Below, piece after piece: positions 55,422-63,244 of a DNA stretch of 63,244 nt; positions within the stretch are counted from its first letter, which is position 1, and every line of letters starts with the position of its first letter. The notes under the pieces are model-generated. The model was not told the DNA's origin. It did not search any database and saw nothing but the letters and a program-made list of their open reading frames with translations. The stretch is from an uncultured Schlesneria sp. (GTDB lineage: Bacteria > Planctomycetota > Planctomycetia > Planctomycetales > Planctomycetaceae), in NCBI GenBank assembly GCA_903840265.1, contig CAIMFH010000087.1, positions 1 through 63,244 of the forward strand, written 5' to 3'. Position numbers and translations under genes: made by a program.

Positions 55422-56208
55422 CGCATCTGTAAGAGGAGCATGTCTTGCTACCGGCTGCTCACTATTTGCATCAAGTTGTCAAAGAGCTGACGGTCATCTG
55501 ACTTGAGATGCCCGAGTTGTGGCAATTCTTCGGCTTCCTTTGCCTCTGTCAAAACTGTCGCAACCTTACGATTTGGCAGAATTTGTCAGTCCATGTCAGT
55601 GTTTTGGGGGTGTTTGCAGATTTGCCCCTTGAAAACAAGGGAAATCGCGAAAGGGACTGACAAATGCGAGCCTTCCTGACGTCGGACTGGCGATCAGGAT
55701 TCGCGCGGTCGTGTGATGGTAGGGCGTCCTGGGGGCAAACTCTCCTTATTGACGTGCAGTCAAGTTCGAAGGTGCTTTCACTAGGTTGTGTTGCGAACGT
55801 TATGGTCAGAGGAGTTGTGTGTTGTTGGGCCAGGTGGATTACGCCTCCCGCTCAGGGATGAGGTGGGGGCCGCGTGGTCGTTGTCGTCATCAACTGAGGA
55901 ACGAGGAACCTCTGATCTTCCGCTAAGAGAGCGGCCCAGAGGCGTGCCCGTTGGTTACGGTGCACCTGCGACTATTGTCGTGACCCTGATTGTCCGGTTT
56001 GCTGTGCGCTGATCAAGACGGTGTTTGGAAAACTTGGGAATTTCCTTCGAAGATTTCACTGACAAATTTTGACACCCCAGGACAGTTCTTGACATTGGGG
56101 GACAAAACAGCCCTGTTTTTGGCGGTTTTCCTCAAAAAAGTGCGTGTTTACTGACAGATGGATTTTGAGAAAGATCGCATGGCTCGGGCGAGCCGTGTGA
56201 CGTTCTAA
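55422..56208. other. Long intergenic region with TGACA/TGTCA motifs
   Basis: No gene is convincing. ATTTGTCAGTCC (55581-55592) and GGACTGACAAAT (55654-55665) are a perfect 12-bp inverted repeat 61 bases apart; further ACTGACAAAT, TTGACA and ACTGACAGAT copies occur at 56058-56158. A 58-codon frame from TTG 55503 reads RCPSCGNSSASF at its start, like a zinc ribbon, but lacks a second Cys pair in the expected place. Confidence 0.4.
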
Positions 56209-56293
56209 AGTAGGGTGTGTCTAGTCTTCGGAACTCACCGTGAACGCGATCTACGTCATCATGGTTTATTCCGAAGACTGCACACACCCTACT
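56209..56293. repeat. Palindromic MITE-like element, family 3 (24-bp arms)
   Basis: Arms 56209-56232 and 56270-56293 are inverted copies matching at 22 of 24 positions (outer end AGTAGGGTGTGT), around a 37-base spacer. It ends 75 bases before the tgt start codon and so lies within or next to the tgt promoter region. Confidence 0.75.
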
Positions 56294-56367
56294 GACGGGT
56301 TTCGTGTCGTGGCCGATCCATGTATCCTTCCGCTCCCGAATTGTCGGCAACTGGGAGTGAGTGATAC

Positions 56368-57486
56368 GTGTCCGCTTTCCGCTTTTTTCTTGATGCAGTC
56401 GATCCTGTCACCGGGGCTCGCGTGGGCCGCTGGCAGACTCCGCATGGAACCATTGAAACGCCCGCCTTCATGCCTGTGGGGACGTTGGCCACGGTCAAGG
56501 GCCTGACTCCCGAGCAGTTGCGCCAAGCCGGGGCGAAGATGGTGTTGTCCAACACCTATCATCTCGCTCTGCGTCCCGGTGCAGAGGTTGTGGCCGAAAT
56601 GGGTGGGCTGCACAAGTTCATGGGTTGGGACGGCCCGATTCTCACGGACAGCGGCGGATTCCAGGTTTTTAGCCTGGCGACACTTCGTAAGATCGATGAC
56701 GAGAAAGTCGTGTTCCGCTCGCATATCGACGGCAGCTTGCTTCAACTTTCGCCAGAACAGGCCGTCCAAATTCAGGAGCAACTTGGCGCGGATTGCATCA
56801 TGTGCCTAGACGAATGCCCGCCCCACGATGCTCCCCCTGAAAAGATGCGGAACGCGGTTGATCGAACGACGCTCTGGGCTGCTCGTTGCCGGGATGCACA
56901 AAAGCGAGGCGATCAGGCGTTGTTCGGGATCGTTCAGGGTGGAACGCATCAAGAAATGCGTGAGCGTTCCGCGGCGGGCTTGCTTCCCCTCAATTTTCCG
57001 GGCTACGCGATTGGCGGCTTAAGCGTCGGAGAAGCGCCGGCTGATATGTACTCGACACTCGATTACACAGTCCCGATGCTTCCGGAGGATCGTCCCCGCT
57101 ACCTGATGGGGGTCGGTCGGCCGGTGGATCTCGTCGAAGGGGTCCTGCGAGGGATCGATCTGTTCGATTGCGTGATGCCGACTCGAAATGGCCGGAATGC
57201 GACCGCTTTCACGAGTGAAGGAACGCTGAAACTACGTAATCTGAAGCACCGGACCGATCCACGGCCGCTGGATGCCGAATGCGACTGTCCGGTGTGCCAG
57301 CAGTTCAGCCGAGCGTATCTACGACACCTGTTTATGGCCAAGGAGATGCTTGGGCCGATCCTGCTCTCTTGGCATAACATCGCCTACTATCAGCAGATGC
57401 TGAAAAATTTGCGGCAAGCGATCCGGGAAGGAAAGTCGGCAGAGTTCCGGGCGGCTCAACTTGCCGGTTGGCAGCGATCCGTTTAA
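56368..57486 (+). CDS. tgt: tRNA-guanine transglycosylase
   Basis: 372 residues; exchanges guanine-34 of Asp/Asn/His/Tyr tRNAs for preQ1. Active-site Asp in [13 protein letters not shown], the nucleophile in [15 protein letters not shown], and the zinc site [18 protein letters not shown] with a later His (SWHN). GTG 56368 with GGGAG upstream is the only start fitting the family length. It begins the conserved tgt-yajC-secDF block. Confidence 0.96.
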   Translation: MSAFRFFLDAVDPVTGARVGRWQTPHGTIETPAFMPVGTLATVKGLTPEQLRQAGAKMVLSNTYHLALRPGAEVVAEMGGLHKFMGWDGPILTDSGGFQVFSLATLRKIDDEKVVFRSHIDGSLLQLSPEQAVQIQEQLGADCIMCLDECPPHDAPPEKMRNAVDRTTLWAARCRDAQKRGDQALFGIVQGGTHQEMRERSAAGLLPLNFPGYAIGGLSVGEAPADMYSTLDYTVPMLPEDRPRYLMGVGRPVDLVEGVLRGIDLFDCVMPTRNGRNATAFTSEGTLKLRNLKHRTDPRPLDAECDCPVCQQFSRAYLRHLFMAKEMLGPILLSWHNIAYYQQMLKNLRQAIREGKSAEFRAAQLAGWQRSV

Positions 57487-57545
57487 GATGCCGACTTCGA
57501 AATTTGGCCGGATCATCTGTCGCCTGCGGGACTTGTTGAAAACGA

Positions 57546-57896
57546 ATGCTAGTTTCACTGACTTCATTGGTCATCTTCGCTGAGGGGGAAACCCCGAAAG
57601 ATCAGGGCGGCATCTGGATCATTCTGTTGCCATTGCTGGCAATCTTCACACTGTACTACTTCATGGATTCACCACGTCGTCGCGATCAAAAACGTCGTGA
57701 TCTGATGATGAAAAACATGAAGAAGAACGATCGAGTGGCAACGATTGGCGGCATTCTCGGTAGTGTTGCTGACATTTCCGCTGATGGAAAAGAAGTCACT
57801 TTGAAGGTGTCTGACAACACCCGGATCCGTTTTCGTCGGACCGCCATCTCCGAAGTCTTTGGAGATGAGACCGAGACACCTCCCAAAACGACATGA
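57546..57896 (+). CDS. yajC: Preprotein translocase subunit YajC
   Basis: 116 residues: one membrane helix (IWIILLPLLAIFTLYYFMDS, ~22-41), then a basic RRRDQKRR and a beta domain with VATIGGILGSVADI, as in YajC. It associates with SecDF. It lies 59 bases after tgt and 110 bases before secDF. Confidence 0.93.
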   Translation: MLVSLTSLVIFAEGETPKDQGGIWIILLPLLAIFTLYYFMDSPRRRDQKRRDLMMKNMKKNDRVATIGGILGSVADISADGKEVTLKVSDNTRIRFRRTAISEVFGDETETPPKTT

Positions 57897-58005
57897 CATC
57901 CCAGTCATTCGTCGCGACGCATTGATTCCCCAATCGGGCCTTGGCGGTCCGTCATCTCTGAGATAGTTGAATTCACGAACAACGACGTTAGGACGGAACT
58001 CACGA

Positions 58006-61000
58006 ATGGACGGATTTGGAAACTGCCTGCTTCTCCTTCAAGAACAGCTGGAAGCGCCGAAGACCCACGGCTGGCTCATCCTCGGCGTTTTGGCAGTCAT
58101 CTTCATTGTGCCCTTCCTGCTGGGCAATGTGATCGCTCGAGCATTGAAGCTGAACGATCTTTCCGGCCGAATCGGCGTCGTCCTGATGACGATTTTCATG
58201 GCCCTGGGGCCGTTCGCCTACCAAGAGATTGTTGGTCGGCTGGACGAAGCCAGGGTGATGAAAGAGCGTGCCGTCCGCAAAGAGAACATGAAAGCTGGCG
58301 ATCCTGAACTGATCGCCGACGAAAAACCCTATGTTCGCCGGACGTGGCGAGATGCCATTCATTGGGGCATCGACCTGGCCGGGGGAACGAACCTCGTTTA
58401 TGAAGTCGATCTCGCTGCTGCGAAAGAACAGGGGAAGTCGGTCGACAAGGCCACCCTCGAGAAGATGGTTGATGCGATTCGCAAGCGTATCAATCCGTCA
58501 GGCGCAGAAGAAGTTGATGTCCGACGCGTCGGAACCGACCGCATCGAAGTCATCATCCCTGGTGCCGATCCTGATCTCGTCCTGCAAAAGAAGAACTTGA
58601 TCGTCAAGCTGGGAAGCCTGGAATTCGGAATCGTTGCGACCACGCGCAACGACCAGGCTCTGATTGACCAAGCCAGCAAGTTGCCTCCCGATATTAATGA
58701 ACTGCGAAGCAAGTCTGGCGATGAAAGCGTGATTGTCGCGGCCTGGCATGACTTGACCGAGAAGAAGGACCGCGAACGCGAACATCAAGGCGTCGGCTTT
58801 CGATCTGTCCCGCGGCTTGATCGAGACGGTAAAGAAGTGAAGGTTCCGCAACTTCTGATTAAGCATGATCCCCCCAGCCGAGCTGTGACCGGGTCGTATC
58901 TGACAAATGCGCGGGCCACGACCGATAACAATGGTGCCGGTGCCGTCTCGTTTACGTTCAATGCCCGCGGAGCCGCTCTGTTCCATAAGTTGACTAGCGA
59001 CAACCTTCCGGACAAGACTGACGGCGCACAACGACAACTGGCGATTTTGCTGGACGGCAAGATCCAGTCGGCACCCGTGATCCGCGAAGTCATCAGTTCC
59101 ACCGGTCAGATCACCGGCGATTTCAAAAAGGCCGATATCGACAGTCTGGTTGGCGTCTTGAATGCCGGTGCTTTGGCTGTACCGCTCAAGCAAAACCCTG
59201 TCAGCGAGTTTACGATCAGCCCATTGCTCGGAATCGACGTACAGACGAAGGGGATCACCGCGATTCTCATCTCGGCCGTCGCTGTGTTCGTGTTCATGCT
59301 GGTCTACTATCTGGTCGCAGGTGTGATCGCCGACTTGTCGCTGGCGTTAAACCTGCTGCTGGTCGTCGGAGCGATGGCTTTCATTTCGGCCACCTTCACG
59401 TTGCCCGGCCTGGCAGGTCTGGTGTTGACCATCGGTATGGCCGTCGATTCAAACGTGCTCATTTACGAGCGAATGCGCGAAGAGCTGGCTCGCGGCGTCA
59501 GTCTGCGATTGGCGATCAAGAACGGTTTCGACAAAGCGTTCGCTGCCATTATCGACAGTAACGTCACGACCCTGATCACCGCCGTCATTCTGTACCTGAT
59601 CGGTACCGACCTGATCCGTGGTTTCGCTGTGTCGCTGTTCATCGGCTTGATGGTCAGCTTGTTCTCATGCTTGTACTTCGGCCATCTGTGCTTCGACATC
59701 CTCGAACGCAAACGCTGGGTCAAGACACTGAAAATGATGCAGTTCCTAGGGGAAACGAAAGTCGATTTCCTCGCCAAGCGTCTGATTGCCTACGCGTTTT
59801 CGGCCATCGTCATCGGTGTCGGTCTGTTCAGCCTGATCTCACGGGGCGAGCAGAACATGGACATCGACTTCAGCGGTGGAACGATGGTGACATTCGAATT
59901 TGTCGAACCTCAGACGACTGACGCGGTTCGCGCCCCGCTGGAAGCCGCATTCCCCAATGGCATCAGCCTCGAACGGCTGACGTTAAGCGGTGAAGATGCA
60001 GCGGCTGTTAAAGGGAAGCGATTCCGTGTGCGGACCACCGAGCCCGATACGGCCAAGGTCGGCGAGAAGATCAATGAAGCGTTTGGAGGTCCCGAATTTG
60101 CCTTGCGTCGCGTCACTCTCAACGACTTCAAAGTCGGCGACATTACCGAGAAGTTGCCTGCAAATAAGAGTCGTTTTCAGGGTGGCCATCAAGCCGATCT
60201 GAAATTCACGGGAGCCATGTCCGAAGCGACTGTGATCGATTACATCGCCAAGGAACTGACCAAGCTGAAAGTCGGCAAAGAGCAGCCGAAATACGATGCT
60301 GTGCAGTTGCTGTTATCCGCTCGTGGAACGAAGGCTGCGGAAGATGGGAACCAGGCGGTTGGCAAAGCCAGTCCAAAGTTCTCTGAATTCTCTGTGTTGA
60401 CCGCCAAGGAAATTGATACGACGGACATGGAAGCCGCCCTGAAGGATATTCAGGCGACATTGAGCAAGCAGCCATTCTTCGAAGAAGTGAATGCGTTTGA
60501 TACTTCGGTCGCAAACGAGACGAAGAAGCTGGCATTGCTGGCGATCGCAGCTAGCTTGATTATGATCGTCATCTACATCTGGTTCCGATTTGAGAAAGTT
60601 TACTTCGGGTACGCGGCTGTGGCAGCACTCGCTCACGACGTGCTGGTGGTGCTTGGTGCGATCGCCGTTGGAGCGTATCTCAGCAAGACGCCACTTGGCC
60701 CCTACCTCGGCCTGGAAGACTTTAAGATCAATATGGGGCAGGTCGCCTGCTTGTTGACGATCGTTGGTTACTCGCTGAACGATACGATCGTGATCTTCGA
60801 CCGTATTCGTGAAATCAAAGGGAAGAGCCCGAAGATCACTTACGATATGATCAATCTGAGCGTCAATCAGACGTTGTCTCGTACGATCCTGACCGCCTTG
60901 ACGGTGTTCATCGTGGTCATGGTCCTGTATGTCGCTGGTGGTGCCGGGATTCACGGCTTCGCGTTCTCGATGATCATCGGGGTCGTGACAGGTGCTTACA

Positions 61001-61086
61001 GCACGATCTACATCGCTAACCCCGTGTTGTTCTGGCTGGTCGATCGTGAGAACCGACTGTCTCCTCCGAAAAAGGCCGCCGCCTGA
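58006..61086 (+). CDS. secDF: SecD-SecF fusion, protein-export membrane protein
   Basis: 1026 residues: proton-driven accessory of the Sec translocon. One extra N-terminal helix pair, then the SecD start HWGIDLAGGTNLVYEVD and the periplasmic P1 domain, five helices around 415-570 with AVDSNVLIYERMREEL, then a SecF half from about 585 with DIDFSGGTMVTFEF and SLNDTIVIFDRIREIKGKSP. Both halves are complete. ATG 58006 is used; a TTG at 57967 would add 13 residues. The SecD P1 domain has a Lys/Glu-rich insertion (around 230-270). Confidence 0.95.
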   Translation: MDGFGNCLLLLQEQLEAPKTHGWLILGVLAVIFIVPFLLGNVIARALKLNDLSGRIGVVLMTIFMALGPFAYQEIVGRLDEARVMKERAVRKENMKAGDPELIADEKPYVRRTWRDAIHWGIDLAGGTNLVYEVDLAAAKEQGKSVDKATLEKMVDAIRKRINPSGAEEVDVRRVGTDRIEVIIPGADPDLVLQKKNLIVKLGSLEFGIVATTRNDQALIDQASKLPPDINELRSKSGDESVIVAAWHDLTEKKDREREHQGVGFRSVPRLDRDGKEVKVPQLLIKHDPPSRAVTGSYLTNARATTDNNGAGAVSFTFNARGAALFHKLTSDNLPDKTDGAQRQLAILLDGKIQSAPVIREVISSTGQITGDFKKADIDSLVGVLNAGALAVPLKQNPVSEFTISPLLGIDVQTKGITAILISAVAVFVFMLVYYLVAGVIADLSLALNLLLVVGAMAFISATFTLPGLAGLVLTIGMAVDSNVLIYERMREELARGVSLRLAIKNGFDKAFAAIIDSNVTTLITAVILYLIGTDLIRGFAVSLFIGLMVSLFSCLYFGHLCFDILERKRWVKTLKMMQFLGETKVDFLAKRLIAYAFSAIVIGVGLFSLISRGEQNMDIDFSGGTMVTFEFVEPQTTDAVRAPLEAAFPNGISLERLTLSGEDAAAVKGKRFRVRTTEPDTAKVGEKINEAFGGPEFALRRVTLNDFKVGDITEKLPANKSRFQGGHQADLKFTGAMSEATVIDYIAKELTKLKVGKEQPKYDAVQLLLSARGTKAAEDGNQAVGKASPKFSEFSVLTAKEIDTTDMEAALKDIQATLSKQPFFEEVNAFDTSVANETKKLALLAIAASLIMIVIYIWFRFEKVYFGYAAVAALAHDVLVVLGAIAVGAYLSKTPLGPYLGLEDFKINMGQVACLLTIVGYSLNDTIVIFDRIREIKGKSPKITYDMINLSVNQTLSRTILTALTVFIVVMVLYVAGGAGIHGFAFSMIIGVVTGAYSTIYIANPVLFWLVDRENRLSPPKKAAA

Positions 61087-61104
61087 TCGTGAGTGAGTGA
61101 ATAC

Positions 61105-61146
61105 AAAAGCCCCGCCGAAGTGAATTCGGCGGGGCTTTGTTTTTTG
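61105..61146 (+). terminator. Intrinsic terminator after secDF
   Basis: GC-rich stem AAAGCCCCGCCGAA/TTCGGCGGGGCTTT with a 5-base loop, followed by GTTTTTT; it ends the tgt-yajC-secDF unit. Confidence 0.88.
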
Positions 61147-61201
61147 GTGGGTGTCGATGGATGAGCCCGTGTTTCCTTCACGGCACCGTGTTCATCGGTC
61201 T

Positions 61202-61226
61202 GCGTGCTGACCGGCGCGGCTCACCT
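61202..61226. repeat. Solo arm of the family 2 palindromic element
   Basis: GCGTGCTGACCGGCGCGGCT and the following bases match the inner part of the right arm of the element at 41474-41503, differing around a short GCA/CG difference. No second arm is found within 150 bases. Confidence 0.55.
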
Positions 61227-61253
61227 GGTAGATCTTCAGGGACGCGTGTCGCA

Positions 61254-62063
61254 TCATGCTGGCCAGCACTGGCCGCCGCCGTCGACTCGCAGGACCTGGC
61301 CCGTGACGAAGTCACCCAAGGGGCCTGCGAAGAAGTCGACAACACGAGCCACTTCGTCGACCAAGGCAATGCGATCGAGTGTCCCTTCCGAAACCATCCG
61401 ATCTCCCGGGACTTGGCGAGTCCCCAGGAAGCGACCTGTTCGTGTGTCGCCGGGTGCCAAGCTGTTGACGGTGACGTTGTAGGGTCGCATCTGCACGGCC
61501 AGGCAACGCGTGTACTCGACGACGGCGGCCTTGGCGGTCGAATAGATCACGCTGTTTTCGCTTCCCTTGAACGCCGCGATCGAGCTGATGGTGATTACTC
61601 GCCCAGCTTTTCGCTCCATCATTCCCCGAGCAGTCTGCTGGCAGATCAGAATCGTACTGAGCAGGTTCCGGTCGAGCACCGCTTTGACATCGATCTCTTT
61701 GACCATCACGGCATCATTGGGATTGGGTTTCCCCCCGCCTGCCGCCACGTCTCCTCCAGCGTTATGTACCAGAACGTGGATGGGGCCCAGTTCCTGCTGA
61801 GCGGTCTTCACGACGTGTTCGACATCGGCATTCACGGTCAAATCGCCAAGTATGCGAACCGTTCTGACACCGAACTGCTCGCCAATTTGTTTGGCCACAT
61901 CGGTCAGCGTCGTTCCCTCGCCATATTCAGAAGGCCCGTTTTCGCGCATCCCATGAACGGCGATATCGCAGCCCATCGCCGCCAACCGCTCGGCAAATGC
62001 TCGCCCGAGACCCCGCCCGGCTCCCGTGACCAACGCAACCTTACCCGCCAGTGGTTTCTCCAA
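61254..62063 (-). CDS. Short-chain dehydrogenase/reductase (3-oxoacyl-ACP reductase-like)
   Basis: 269 residues. Cofactor motif TGAGRGLG (residues 14-21), NAG in VHNAGGD, the active-site Ser in VITISSIAAFKGS, and the catalytic Y-S-T-A-K at about 180. C-terminus VTGQVLRVDGGGQCWPA is typical of FabG-like enzymes. An insertion at ~105-120 (GGGKPNPNDAVM) enlarges the substrate loop. The start is TTG 62063, supported by GGGAG about seven bases upstream and no ATG in a suitable place. Substrate unknown. Confidence 0.88.
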   Translation of the reverse strand: MEKPLAGKVALVTGAGRGLGRAFAERLAAMGCDIAVHGMRENGPSEYGEGTTLTDVAKQIGEQFGVRTVRILGDLTVNADVEHVVKTAQQELGPIHVLVHNAGGDVAAGGGKPNPNDAVMVKEIDVKAVLDRNLLSTILICQQTARGMMERKAGRVITISSIAAFKGSENSVIYSTAKAAVVEYTRCLAVQMRPYNVTVNSLAPGDTRTGRFLGTRQVPGDRMVSEGTLDRIALVDEVARVVDFFAGPLGDFVTGQVLRVDGGGQCWPA

Positions 62064-62493
62064 GTGATTTCTCCCGAAGGCTTTTCAGTGACTCTATTTC
62101 TGCCGCATCGCGAATCAAGATCCCTCGATTCTTGTAAGACGAGACCGTCAAGTCGTCAAGAAAGAGAATAAATTTTGTGGACACCAAACCAGCGTCTTAG
62201 CGCCCTTTTTCCCTGGACGATGCCGGCTAGTCGGGGTGGCACATTTCCCTAATCTTATACCGCTGCTTGCAGGCCATATTTTATCCAAAACTGCATCGAT
62301 GGTTCGTGGTCACAAAGTATCCATGTATGTGCTCTAAGGCGGGCCGGACTTAGGGGCCACTCCCTCAATAGACTACGCAACATTAAATCTGAATTTAAAG
62401 TGTTGAGTTTCCGAAACGACAGCGATATCGTCCTCAGCACTGAACACTTCTGATTTCATTTTCTACGCACTTCAATTTCAGCAAGGGCATCTG
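62064..62493. other. Divergent intergenic region, no gene seen
   Basis: 430 bases between the SDR and the lipoprotein gene. It is AT-richer than the surroundings near 62360-62490, compatible with promoters, but no clear boxes, repeat or RNA gene were found. Confidence 0.35.
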
Positions 62494-62955
62494 ATGGCGG
62501 TGCATTTAACGCATTCATTTTTGAACCCCCGCGCAATTTCTCTGGCAATTTGCGTCTGTGTCACAACTTTCTTCCTCGGTTGCGGTGGAACGTCGACGGG
62601 TGGTCGCTTGCCGATTTCAGGGGAAGTTCTTCTGGACGGTCAACCACTGGACGAAGGGATGATTCATTTTGAGCCGTCCGTGGAGTTAAAAGTAAGACTC
62701 GACTCTGGAGCGACTATCTCAAAAGGTAGATATCAACTTGCTGCCGAACATGGATTGCCTCCCGGCAAGTACATCGTATCGATCTCCAGTCGTACGAAGG
62801 AGACACGTACCGCGGATGAGATCATGAAGGGAGCTGAACCTACTACGGTCAAGGAACGGATTGCCGCCAAATATAATTCTGAATCTTCACTTGTTGCAGA
62901 GGTCAAGCCTGGTCCCAACAAGTTGGATTTCAAAGTTGAGTCTGCCGCCCCGTGA
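62494..62955 (+). CDS. Lipoprotein with carboxypeptidase-regulatory-like domain
   Basis: 153 residues. A signal peptide (ISLAICVCVTTFFLGC) ends in lipobox-like L-G-C with lipidation at about residue 30, followed by GGTSTGGRLP. Then GEVLLDGQPLDEGMIHFEPS and GLPPGKYIVSISSRT form a small beta-sandwich as in transthyretin-like/carboxypeptidase-regulatory domains. Planctomycetes carry many of these next to DUF1559 genes, which is the case here (next gene, 136 bases on). Probably exposed at the cell surface; function unknown. Confidence 0.85.
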   Translation: MAVHLTHSFLNPRAISLAICVCVTTFFLGCGGTSTGGRLPISGEVLLDGQPLDEGMIHFEPSVELKVRLDSGATISKGRYQLAAEHGLPPGKYIVSISSRTKETRTADEIMKGAEPTTVKERIAAKYNSESSLVAEVKPGPNKLDFKVESAAP

Positions 62956-63091
62956 TGTCGAGTCGAGTCTAACACCAATATTGCCTTATTCATGTTGTCT
63001 TCATAGACGTATTTCCAAGATACGTAATCTCGACATGTTGACGGCGCGAATCGTTGTTCTTCGCTACCTTTTTGTTACTAAGGAATCACAT

Positions 63092-63244
63092 CATGTTGCT
63101 GAAGAGAAAGGCGTTTACTTTAATTGAACTGCTGGTCGTGATCGCGATCATTGCAGTTCTCATCGCATTGCTGCTGCCTGCAGTCCAGCAGGCTCGCGAA
63201 GCAGCACGCCGAACGCAATGCAAAAACAACCTTAAGCAGTTGGG
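63092..63244 (+). CDS. DUF1559 prepilin-like protein, 5' part only
   Basis: The first 51 codons are in the window. After a short basic N-terminus comes [20 protein letters not shown], the type IV prepilin cleavage and methylation motif with Glu at +5 and a hydrophobic helix, then [20 protein letters not shown], the classical DUF1559 segment of planctomycetes. AAGGA is nine to thirteen bases upstream of ATG 63092. The rest lies beyond the right edge. Secretion through a type II/IV-like machinery is expected. Confidence 0.95.

Noticed and set aside
55664-55861. 65-codon plus-strand frame in the gene-poor region
   Set aside because: No ribosome-binding site, random-looking composition and no overlap with the zinc-ribbon-like frame.

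Overview
The window is most likely chromosomal DNA of a planctomycete of the Planctomycetaceae/Schlesneria-Planctopirus type. I infer this from gene families that are typical of or restricted to that phylum: a DUF1559 prepilin-like gene at the right edge, a BBP7-type outer-membrane barrel, a Minf_1886/Verruco-Plancto-restricted protein, a DUF1501 protein, short Flp-like 'DEAGF' pilins, sulfatase, ceramidase and ThuA-type secreted hydrolases, short carboxypeptidase-regulatory-like lipoproteins and futalosine-pathway menaquinone genes. Gene density is normal, both strands are used, and most signals are housekeeping or envelope related. No prophage, insertion sequence with a transposase, or CRISPR array was seen.

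Layout. 1-136: the 3' end (domains V and VI) of a group II intron cut by the window edge. 341-2177: leuA (minus strand) with a legible attenuation leader consisting of a sigma70-type promoter, a leucine-rich leader peptide and an intrinsic terminator. 2.2-4.4 kb: mcsA-mcsB (protein-arginine kinase system) and a small membrane protein. 4.5-6.9 kb: sugar cassette (MDR dehydrogenase, TIM-barrel isomerase, RbsD/FucU mutarotase). 6.9-9.4 kb: diguanylate cyclase and small genes. 9.6-13.9 kb: type IIA topoisomerase B and A subunits. 14.3-16.5 kb: three secreted Pro/Gly/Tyr/Cys-rich proteins. 16.6-26.7 kb: TPR protein, AlkA-type glycosylase, UbiA-like protein, ceramidase-like protein, Nudix, sulfatase, and mqnE with a UbiA-type prenyltransferase (menaquinone by the futalosine route). 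26.8-31.5 kb: FecR/anti-sigma-like protein, ThuA protein, CPA2 antiporter. 31.6-35.8 kb: S23-type four-helix-bundle protein, tRNA-Pro, parS, parB, GT39-like protein, TPR protein. 36.3-40.4 kb: lipoprotein, two tandem clpP genes, trigger factor, tRNA-Gly. 40.9-43.0 kb: Flp-like pilin and rhamnulokinase. 43.4-49.8 kb: a giant outer-membrane protein with an inverse-autotransporter-like barrel and a long beta-helix, followed by a BBP7 barrel. 50.0-55.4 kb: Minf_1886 protein, beta-propeller protein, HEAT protein, DUF1501 protein. 56.4-61.1 kb: the classic tgt-yajC-secDF block. 61.3 kb to the end: SDR, lipoprotein, DUF1559 gene.

The most noteworthy signals are: (1) the complete leucine attenuation module in front of leuA; (2) a run of ten G residues inside the barrel-coding part of the giant surface protein, which looks like a phase-variation (contingency) tract; (3) three unrelated families of short palindromic MITE-like elements with 24-30 bp arms, plus a purine-rich palindrome next to the S23 protein gene; (4) an almost perfect parS site 60 bp from the parB stop; (5) quinolone-resistance-determining positions of both topoisomerase subunits that differ from the sensitive consensus; (6) the group II intron tail. 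Functions are read from sequence motifs only; no database search was possible.
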